Source: Halicephalobus mephisto
Taxonomy: Eukaryota; Nematoda; Chromadorea; Rhabditida; Panagrolaimidae
Length of the DNA: 53,589 nt
Assembly (NCBI GenBank): GCA_009193035.1
Contig: SWDT01000155.1
Span: forward strand, 1-53,589
Direction of reading: 5' to 3'
Below the pieces are notes generated by a model. The model was given only the letters and a program-made list of their open reading frames with translations. It did no database searches and was not told where the DNA came from. Within the stretch, counting starts at the first letter, position 1. The number at the start of each line of letters is the position of its first letter. A program made the translations under genes and the position numbers. Below are positions 31,451-39,694 of the stretch, in pieces.

Positions 31451-32746
31451 TTTAACGGATTATTTTTTTTTATTAAGCAATTTTATATTTGATAAATTAA
31501 GTATAAACATATATAAAAGTTAAATTATAAAAATATATAGTAAGACGCAAAATGTCATCATTTTGTGTAATAATAAAAATGAAGAAATTTCCCGAGCAAT
31601 CGCATTTTAGGAAAGAATCATGACTGACTGAACGGAATGAAAACGCTGCTTTTATATGATAAGAAGAAAGAAATTACTGATAATAGCTGTCCCGTGAATT
31701 TTTTCATTTTATAATAAAAAAGCTAATAATTAATTTGAAAAAAGATAGGAATATACAACTCAATTGTAAAATTCACGTTTTGCCTTCCCTTTATTTTATC
31801 ACTTTGAGCGGAGAGATGTCATATTTCCAAAAGTGAATAATTCTTATTTTGAAAAGTCTTATTTGGTAAATAGACAGATAATAAAGTCCCAACTGCTGAT
31901 TTACGTCAATCAATACTTATAAAAAATTTCGTGATTGAAATATAAAAATAAATCATGCAATATTACACAAAAGTAGAAGGAGGCCGAGGGATTGGTGCGG
32001 AAGTTGTTTAATAACATAAACTATCCCTTTTTAGGTTAGGTTTAAGAAATCAATGATCTAGGTATTATTCATGTTTGGAATCTCTATGAGAATCGCAAAC
32101 ATAGGAGGAAATACAATCTTGAACATAGGAACGATAGGAATTGCACCAAAGTGAGAAAATCAATTTTAAATATCTTAGATCAGATGGACCGTATACATAA
32201 CAGATTAGAAATTTACTTTCAATATTGCATGTGCTGAAATCATCTTTGAGGAACGACTTAGTGGAAGAAAATATAGATTATGTTATATTTACGTGATTTC
32301 ATAGTTATCTGTTACTTTAAGGTAAAATAAAAACGCTGACAAACAAGTCAGATTTGGTCGACGTTTCCTCATTTTACAAATAATGGTTTCTAAGACAACT
32401 TGTTATTCAAAAAAATTAATAAATAATATATTTAGAACTACAAAAATAAACTATATAAAAATCGAATTCTTACAGTAACTCTATAAGACTACAAAGAAAT
32501 TTAAAATACAGCCATAGAAACTCAATTATTTCAATGAAGGCCTTTCATCATATGATCGAAATGCCACAAGACTAAAGGTAATGCAATATATTTAGATACT
32601 GTAATTGCAGTACTTAAAAGAGCTGCTATTCTAAAAACATGAAAATTGTAATTTTTGTCAAGTGTCAGAGGAAATTGCATAACTACAGTAAGGTATATTA
32701 CAGTTTGATCATAATTGCAAGGTTTGGCTCATTTATGTAATAATAA

Positions 32747-32923
32747 TTCGCAATTAAAAAGTTTGTTTTCGTGAGGTGTGGAAATAATCGAAACAAAAAG
32801 GATAAAAGTACATGGGACGAGGCAGTCAGACGTATTACGTCACGTGAAGTAACTTTGAATTTGGCTGAAATTCGCGAAAAAGATCATGAATTAAAACCTA
32901 ATGTTTCGGTACGGATGAACTAG
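32747..32923 (+). other. Coding-like open stretch without a start (58 codons)
   Basis: The frame is open from 32747 to TAG at 32921-32923 and reads like soluble protein, e.g. DKSTWDEAVRRITSREVTLN followed by LAEIREKDHELKP. There is no ATG at its beginning and no clear flanking splice pair. It could be an exon or a decayed gene. It contains TTACGTCACGTG, an overlapping CRE-like and E-box sequence. Confidence 0.2.
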
Positions 32924-32984
32924 ATTTCGTTACTGAAGAGAAATTGCATAAATAGCATCTAAAAAATACAATTCTTTTTGTTTT

Positions 32985-33225
32985 CCAAACACTATCCACA
33001 ATCAAGTGATACAATAAAAAATATGACAGTAGTCGAGAAATTACAATTTCCGAATTTTTTAAACACTATCCATGCTCCAACACCACAGCAGAAAAACAGG
33101 ATAGTGCCTGGGAAAATACAATTTTCGGATTTTTTGAGCACTATGCAAGATCAAATATTTGCAGTAGAAAAACAGAATAGTGTTTAAAAAACTCGAAAAA
33201 TTGTATGTTCTCAGATATTATTTAG
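32985..33225. repeat. GATAGTG hairpin-repeat array H (3-4 units)
   Basis: Right ends CAAACACTATCC, AAACACTATCC and GAGCACTATGC and left ends GGATAGTGCCTGGG and GAATAGTGTTT recur at a period of about 75 nt. Spacers contain CCAACACCACAGCAGAAAAACA-like sequence. The open frame at 32978-33187 is only this array in translation. Confidence 0.85.
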
Positions 33226-33290
33226 TAATTGACGAAGAGAAACCAAGCGATTTCGAAATAAAAATTTTGCTTACAAAATTCTTTTCTAAC

Positions 33291-33369
33291 AGTGACACGT
33301 ATCGTTTCAATTTCGTCGCGAACTCGTAATCGGTTCTCTCAATCGACTGTTCGGTAGATGAAACAGGTA
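33291..33369 (+). other. Possible untranslated or short coding exon
   Basis: TTTTCTAACAG at its left edge is a good acceptor and CAG/GTAAGTTC at its right a near-perfect donor, around a GC-richer 79 bp ending in ATGAAACAG. Joined to the acceptor at 35274 this would add MKQIS in frame with the crls-1 start, across a 1.9-kb intron. Unproven; it may belong to another transcript. Confidence 0.3.
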
Positions 33370-33984
33370 AGTTCTTCAAAACTGCACTGCAGTTCCTAAT
33401 TAATGACCTTGAAACAACAAAATAACAGAGATTTACAGCTCTGAGAGAAAATAAAATAGATATTTATCTATAATTATATCGAATAATCACTTGTTCTAAA
33501 ACTTCAAAAAAGTCCAAGAATACAAAAATGATAATTAATTTTGTCGTATTTTTCACGAACAAATTTTCGCCTAGACACAATTTCGAATCCATCCTGTATA
33601 TTGCTAAAGGTGTAATTTGTGCACCTGGCAGAAAAGTACATATTGCCAATTTTATTCATTCATCGACTGTTTTGTTTCGCTTAGTGGAGCAATTAAATTA
33701 TACTCAATTCTTAAAAGGGGCAAAGAATATCAATTATCGGCGAAGTAATCTTTACTTCATTGACAGGCTTTATCAGGGTGTTGTTTTGGGAACATTTTTT
33801 CAGGTCGCATGATTTTCAATTTAGAAAATAAAATTCTCATGGATTTGAGAATTGATAAATAACATCGGGAAAGTAGGAAAATTATGACTGATAAAAAGAT
33901 AAGACACAAATAATTAGTTTTTAATTAGTATCTAAGGATTAGTAAACAGCGCTTTAAAAAGAGATAATTTTTAAAGAAATTGCT

Positions 33985-34133
33985 AGATAGTGTCCAATTA
34001 ACGGCAATTTGCAGAATTTTACGGACACTATCCACAATGCAAAAATAATTTAATAAATACAATTTCTCTACAAATTGTTGGATAATGTCCAATTAATGGC
34101 AATTTGCAGAATTTTACGGACACTATTCACAAT
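33985..34133. repeat. GATAGTG hairpin-repeat array I (2 units)
   Basis: The two units share almost identical loops (ACGGCAATTTGCAGAATTTT and its TGGCAATTTGC variant), bounded by GATAGTGTCC or GATAATGTCC and GGACACTATYC, 95 nt apart. The spacer, with ATTTAATAAATA, is also repeated after the second unit, so this is a local duplication. Confidence 0.87.
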
Positions 34134-34184
34134 GCAAAATTTATTTAATAAATATAATTTCGTAACTTTTGGTCTCGGCACGAA

Positions 34185-34400
34185 TAATAGCTCACCTCCT
34201 TCTGACATTTTTCTCGATACAGTATGGCTACTTTTTCCGAACTTTTTATATGCATTAAATAAAAAAAGAAAAAGCTTTGTTGTAAAGAGGAATTTGCTAG
34301 AAAATAGTAAATTCGAGCCCAGTTATTGTGTTGAACTTAAGTGAGACTATCGTGCGTGTCAGAGACCAAGATTGAATAACTAAATTTGTTCTTTCAACCG
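34185..34400. repeat. Dispersed repeat R2, intergenic copy
   Basis: The counterpart of 20195-20410. Its left side begins with GGTCTCGGCACGAATAAT, which resembles the terminus of the palindromic element at 46575 (GGTCTCGATATGAATGAT). Confidence 0.6.
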
Positions 34401-35280
34401 CCTCCTGTGCAGCTTCAGTTAATTTAAAGCAAAATAACATTTGAATATGCCAAAACGGATTTAAAAAATTCGCTTTTATATAACAACAAGTTTTTAATTA
34501 TTTCAAAAAACATTTAAAAAACGTTTTTTATAAATAAAAAACTCCAAAAATCCTAAAACCACACTGTGGATTTCTGAATTTATTAAAATTAAATAATTTA
34601 AATTTTATTTTTACTGGAAAATTATAACTTTTAAAATTTACCAAAAATACAATTAAATGTAAAAAATAATTTTGAATGATTAAAAGTTGAATTTTTAAAA
34701 ATTCTCGCGAAAAAACAGCAAAACTTTGTGAAATACAAAAGATTACGTTAGACTTAACAGCGTTCTCGAAAACTTTCCATTCCTTCGCGCAACCTAGTAA
34801 TCGACCAGTTTGTTCGTTGAATAAAAGTTCAAATAAGCTACCAACTCAGGTAGCCAACCGAGAAGCTGCCTGTCGCTTTTCCCTTCTCAATAAAACTTGG
34901 TCAACATTCTTATTGAAATAACACTTTTACAAAAAATTGTATCTCGTTCTTTTGTAAGGTCTAAAGATTAAATTCGAGAGATATATTTATAAACAAAAAG
35001 TAAATTTTGCAATTCGATAATTTTGAATTAAAATAAACAAATTCGAATAAAAACGTTTTTCTGGCCAAATGTCTTCAATTGTCAAGCAACTTTGAGAAAT
35101 AAGAATCTTTGTTGAAAATGAGGTTAGTGGTTTTGTGGAATTATTTTATTATTTTTATATATCGTTTTTGGTTAATTTCGTTTGTTCAAATGCCATTAAT
35201 CTTGTTCTATAGAATTTGAACTATTTTGTATTTATTTTGCATATTTATGTATACTTTTATGGTTGATTTTTCAGATTTCT

Positions 35281-36310
35281 ATGTCATTGTCAAGACTCCA
35301 GACCCTTCCGAGGGTTTTCTCTGCTTTGTCACAGTCTCTGAACCCCAGAAGCAGTGTACAAAGACTAGTCTCAACTTGGAGAACGAAGTTCGAGGTTGAA
35401 ATTGTCAGATACTCGTCGACTTTTGGAGATAGGAATCCAGAGTTTCAAGATTTCAAGGATAAGTTTCGAAAAGACAAAGTCATGACGATACCTAATGGAT
35501 TATGTTTATTAAGGCAAGTTTTTATGTGAAATTCATGGAGATTCATATATGAATGTTCTTTAGAATAGCTCTAACGCCGGTAATTGGATACTTGGTTGTC
35601 CACAGTCAGTTTATGCCGGCATGTGTGTTGTTTACGGTCGCTGGAATCACGGATTTGGTTGGTTTGATGCTTATAACCCGAAATTCTAGACTACTCAAAT
35701 ATTGCAGCTGGATGGACTGATCGCGAGGAACTTTGAATCTCAGAAATCTTTACTTGGAAGCGTTTTGGATCCTGTTGCAGACAAATTACTCGTTAGTACG
35801 CTTTTCGTAACTCTTACTTATGTAGAGTTAATTCCAGGTTAGTTCATTTTAAATGATGAAAAACGTTATCATTATGTTTTAGTTCTGCTGACAGCGGTTG
35901 TTCTTCTTCGTGACATTCTTCTCATCATTGGTGGTTTTATCAGAAGGTATCAGATCCTAGAACCTCCAGTGACATTTAAGAGGTTCTTTGATCCAGCAGT
36001 ATCAAGTGTCCAAGTTTTCCCTACATTTACGAGCAAAGTTGGTATTTCTGAAAGATTTCATTCCTTCAGTTGATATTTTAGGTGAATACTGCCCTTCAAC
36101 TCTCATTAGTGACCTTTAGTCTTGCTTCTCCCGTATTCGATTTTGTGAACCATCCATTACTTTCGGTTCTAGGGTAAGTTTTTTATAAAACTGTCTAGCA
36201 TTTCAGTCATACTTTTTAGAGTCGTAACATTTGGTACTACAGTGATTTCCGGACTTCAATATGTTGGAGGAAAGGCCATGATGAGAGTTGATAATAATAA
36301 AATTCGATGA
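35281..36310 (+). CDS. crls-1: Cardiolipin synthase (264 aa)
   Basis: Six exons: 35281-35513, 35564-35657, 35708-35837, 35883-36037, 36082-36173 and 36220-36310, in phase. The protein condenses CDP-diacylglycerol with phosphatidylglycerol to cardiolipin in the inner mitochondrial membrane. The N-terminus ([18 protein letters not shown], Arg/Ser-rich, no acids) fits a mitochondrial targeting peptide. [20 protein letters not shown] opens the catalytic part. The CDP-alcohol phosphatidyltransferase signature is complete: D108-x2-D111-G112-x2-A115-R116-x9-G126-x3-D130-x3-D134. Hydrophobic helices follow, with [15 protein letters not shown] and [19 protein letters not shown]. Intron 1 begins AAG/GCAAGT, a GC-AG intron; phase and family sequence (LCLLR/IALTP) support it. 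ATG 6 bases behind TTTTTCAG/ATTTCT is taken as the start. Length matches the eukaryotic family. Confidence 0.94.
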
Positions 36311-37451
36311 TTTTCAAATCTTTTATAGATGCCAAATTTGTACAATTTTCAACTTCATATTGCAAATTTTTATCAAATTTTTCACATAAAAAGTGAACGA
36401 TAAATTATTTTTGTCGCTTTTTGGTGCTTTCAGTTCCATCATAGTCCATCTGAACCAGTCAAGCCTTGAAAAAAAAACAGACAGATGAGAAACAAAATGA
36501 GCCTTGTTCGCCAAATTTCAGTTTGTTGTTTGAAAAATTTGATCGTCTTTTCTGAATATTTCGAGAACCTCCCCGTGAATTCCGGTGACGACAACAAGGT
36601 GGAAACTGTAATTTGCCGAAATAGTAATGTTTGGGGAAGAGGTATTGAATAACCAAATCACTGTAAATTAATAAAATCAAGTTTTTAAATAATTTATTTT
36701 TATAATTAAATTTATCAAAATTAATTTGAATATCGAATGATTGGAAAATTAAAGAGTTTTTCAAATTTTTTGTATTGTTTTAAATTTAGCCCGTTAATTG
36801 GTGTTTTCGGAGACGATAAATTCTTTAGAATCAGACATCAATTAAAATTTAGTTCTTGATGTTCTTTGATTCTAAATGGTTGTAAATTTTATTTTTTTTT
36901 AATAAAAATTTTCGAACATTTTTGACGATATTTTTTAAAGTCTTATTGTTTGAAAGTAATTGACGTAATACTGTCACAAGTTACAAATTATCTATTTTAA
37001 AAAATCATCGATTGACATCAACGTCAACTCCCAGATTCCGCGTCATTTATCGTAATTGGGGCGTGATTTGTATTGTAGTCTGACGTTTAAGGTTGAACAT
37101 TTTTCTATAAAAACTAAAAATTCCCTAAAAAATAAAACATTCAATTTCAAAAATATTTATAGTTTTCATAAATCAAAAGGGATACTGTATTTGTTTCTTC
37201 CCTAAAGCCCACATCGAATTTGCCGAACAGACTTGTTGTTCCGAACTCATGATCTGTCACAAACTCTTATAAAAATTAAAATCTTTTCATTTGTCCAGTT
37301 CCTTGCCCTGTGGGGAGTCGGGTTTTCTGGTACTTCAAAATCAGATCAATTTCTTTTAAATGCGATTTTTAGAGAAATTCGAAAATGTTTCTTTTTCAAA
37401 GATCTGAAAAAATTCCAAATTGATTTTTAAAAGTAAATTTTTTAGATAAAA
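36311..37451. other. Intergenic, AT-rich
   Basis: No gene or repeat is recognised. Open frames on both strands at 36323-36764 and 37233-37430 lack start context and read as low-complexity translation. TTTTTTAG just before 37446 is the acceptor for the next gene. Confidence 0.5.
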
Positions 37452-38280
37452 ATGAACATATACGGTATCATTACTTTCTTCGTCACTATCCTGCTCTTGG
37501 TTAACTTCTCAGAAGCCAGATACCGACTCAAGTTCCCTAGGGGAGAATATGGGTAAGTTACGGTAATTTTTATATTGTAAAAATTGGAAGTAAAATTTAT
37601 TGGAAAATTACTTTAAAATTCCAGAAATGGTTATTAGAAAAATTTCAAGGACATTCTGGGAAGTTAGAAGTTTTTAGAAAATTCTTAAAATTTCGGAATC
37701 CTATACGAGATTCTGGAAACTTATGGAATTCTGGGAATCCCTACAGTATGCTAGAAGAAGTTAAAAGATCTCTACAGTACTGTGGAAAAAGTTTTAAAAA
37801 GTTTTACAAGATTCTGGAAATTCCTACAGTATTCTAGAAAACTTCAAGTTTCTATTAAATTTTAGAAATTTCAAAATAGCTTTCTCAAAACTTTAAAAAC
37901 CTAAAGTTTCTATGAACTTCCTAGAAAATCCAGAAATTTCACAAATTTCTACTTTTTTAAAAATTAAAACTGATTGAAAATTCCTGAAAGTTGTTTCGAA
38001 AAAAGTGTAAACTTATTTTTTATTAAACTTATTTTTTGTTAAATTTAATTTTTATTAAACTTATTTTTTATTAAACTTATTTTTCAGGATGGGGTTGCTA
38101 GCAGATGACCACTTCCTCCTCCGAGCGCGTCGTCAGATGGATCCTTCGCAAGATTCGACCATCTTCAGAAAAAAAAGATTCGCGAATCTTGATCTACAAG
38201 ACCCCGACAAGGCAGTTCTCTCGTTATTGAAGGACGACACCAACTTCCTTCCTCCTCAGAGAAGCGAAGGCATCGCTTAA
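37452..38280 (+). CDS. Small secreted peptide precursor, neuropeptide-like (97 aa)
   Basis: Two exons, 37452-37552 and 38088-38280, phase 2, donor GTAAGTTA, acceptor TTTTTCAG. MNIYGIITFFVTILLLVNFS followed by EA is a clear signal peptide, likely cut after A22. The rest (RYRLKFPRGEYGMGLLADDH, then RARRQMDPSQDSTIFRKKRF) has dibasic or multibasic sites at R48-R49 and K62-K63-R64 where prohormone convertases could cut, giving candidate peptides FANLDLQDPDKAVLSLLKDD... and QMDPSQDSTIF. AATAAA lies at 38380. It resembles nematode neuropeptide-like protein precursors in form; no amidation Gly before a dibasic site is seen, so an ordinary secreted protein is the alternative. The 535-bp intron holds TTCTGGAA-rich repeats and an 18-bp tandem repeat abutting the acceptor. 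Confidence 0.72.
37610..37980. repeat. TTCTGGAA/TTCTAGAA-rich degenerate repeat
   Basis: Words such as ATTCTGGAAACTTATGG, ATTCTGGGAAT and ATTCTAGAAAACTTC recur every 20-40 nt in the intron of the peptide gene, often joined by CCTACAGTA. Same character as 22870-23035 and 44390-44720. Confidence 0.5.
38005..38087. repeat. 18-bp T-rich tandem repeat ending at a splice acceptor
   Basis: TTATTTTTTATTAAACTT is repeated four to five times directly before TTTTTCAG, so the polypyrimidine tract of the intron has been multiplied. Confidence 0.75.
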
Positions 38281-38593
38281 ACCAGACAATCCTATTCCTA
38301 ATTAATCCAGATGGCTTTATCACTGAATATGGACACTATTTGCGAGTTAGCCCAGATTCAATATTTTTATTTCCAATATAATAAAAGAAATGATTAAAAA
38401 TTGATTTATTTTAAATAATACAAAAAACGTAATTTTTGGGACAGTAATAAATAAAAATCGTCACTATTATGTTTTATTTTTCGTCGCAAATTTCAAATAT
38501 CCATGAAAAATGTGACGATTGTGTTATTTTTGTTATATTTCGCAATTATTACAGGACCAAAAGTTATGCTTTTTTGTGTTGGTATATATTATG

Positions 38594-39400
38594 GGTAGAA
38601 TTTCCACTCAAAACCATGTGCAAAATCTTGAGAAACTTTTTGGTTTTGAGGAGAAATTAAATTCATGATAATTCTGAACATTTATCAGTTAACATAATCC
38701 CTAAAGACCGGAGGTTGATAAAAATGGAAAATATCAATGATTTTCATTTATGATCATACAAATTTTTTTGAAGACATCTTTCTCAGTCTTGAGTGGAAAC
38801 TATGACTACGAGAATATTCACATTTATCAAACAGGATATAGTCTCTAAAGGAGGGATACTATTTGACAGATATAGGAAAGTATTTTTATATATTTTCCAT
38901 CTAAGATCTAGTGAAGGTTTTCGAAAAATATTTTTTGTGATCTTGAATGAGAATTGTATAAAAATGCTTTCCTATATCTATCAAATAACATTTTTTCTTT
39001 AGAGATTATTAATTAGCAGATATGGAAAGTCATGTTTATACAATTTTCATCTAAGACCTAGTGAAGATTTTTTGAAAAAGGTTTTTTATTCTTCAATGGA
39101 AAATATATAAAAATACTTTCCTATATCTGTCAAATAGTATCCCTCCTTTAGAGACTATATCCTGTTTGATAAATGTGAATACTCTCGTAGTCATAGTTTC
39201 CACTCAAGACCGAGAAAGATGTCTTCAAAAAATTTGTATGATCATAAATGAAAATCATGATATTTTCCATTTTTATCAACCTCCGGTCTTTAGGGATTAT
39301 GTTAACTGATAAATGTTCAGAATTATCATGAATTTAATTTCTCCTCAAAACCAAAAAGTTTCTCAAGATCTTGCACATGGTCTTGAGTGGAAATTCTATC
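38594..39400. mobile_element. 807-bp foldback element, arms about 385 bp
   Basis: GGTAGAATTTCCACTCAAAA at 38594 is mirrored by TTGAGTGGAAATTCTATC ending at 39400. The complementarity continues almost to the centre near 38998, with few gaps: AGACCGGAGGTTGATAAAAA pairs with TTTTTATCAACCTCCGGTCT, and ACAGGATATAGTCTCTAAAG with CTTTAGAGACTATATCCTGT. The spacer is about 35 nt. There is no coding capacity. A piece of the arm recurs outside at about 39468-39520 (TTCAAGACC...TTTTCGGTCTTGAA). This is a non-autonomous foldback transposon or large hairpin. Confidence 0.88.
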
Positions 39401-39587
39401 AACTAATTAACATGGAATTTTTAAAAGACAAATATTATTTAATCAATATTCAAAACCTCATGACATAACTTCCATTCAAGACCACGTAAAAAATCTAAAA
39501 ACTTTTCGGTCTTGAAAAAAACACATAATATATCAAATTCATCAATTTTTATTTTTTAAAATATTCCAACTCGGGTGATAAAAATAC

Positions 39588-39634
39588 CGTAAAACCTCCA
39601 TTTGAAGGGCAGCCCTTCTATTAGAGGTTTTACA
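39588..39634. repeat. Near-perfect 47-bp palindrome
   Basis: GTAAAACCTCC..TTTGAAGGGC pairs with GCCCTTCTATTAGAGGTTTTAC with almost no loop. It is 60 bp downstream of the stop of the minus-strand SDR gene, so it may fold in its 3' UTR or be a minimal MITE. Confidence 0.75.
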
Positions 39635-39694
39635 GTAACTTTAATTTTTAAAATCTCGGATATTTTCAACGATTTCTGAATTATTTAAATCGAA

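Larger units (their letters stand above)
30691..35280. other. 4.6-kb intergenic region rich in repeats
   Basis: No gene is firmly supported. Contents in order: promoter-side hairpins of the bZIP-like gene (30803-30880), an inverted repeat (30981-31205), an AT-rich tandem repeat (31332-31450), featureless AT-rich DNA to about 32745, a coding-like stretch (32747-32923), hairpin array H, a possible untranslated exon (33291-33369), hairpin array I, repeat R2 (34185-34400), and a GC-richer patch at 34755-34910 upstream of crls-1. Confidence 0.55.
38281..39694. other. Intergenic region holding a large foldback element
   Basis: Apart from the peptide gene's 3' UTR, the foldback at 38594-39400, a third partial arm at about 39468-39520 and a palindrome at 39588-39634, I see nothing here. 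The frame at 38793-39002 lies inside the foldback. Confidence 0.6.

Noticed and set aside
31955..32011. Short ORF ending GGRGIGAEVV, like a Rossmann glycine loop
   Set aside because: Only 18 codons, no continuation in any frame and no splice sites; probably coincidence.
32978..33187. 69-codon plus frame
   Set aside because: It lies wholly in hairpin array H and is repetitive at the protein level.
38793..39002. 69-codon plus frame
   Set aside because: It lies within one arm of the foldback element.
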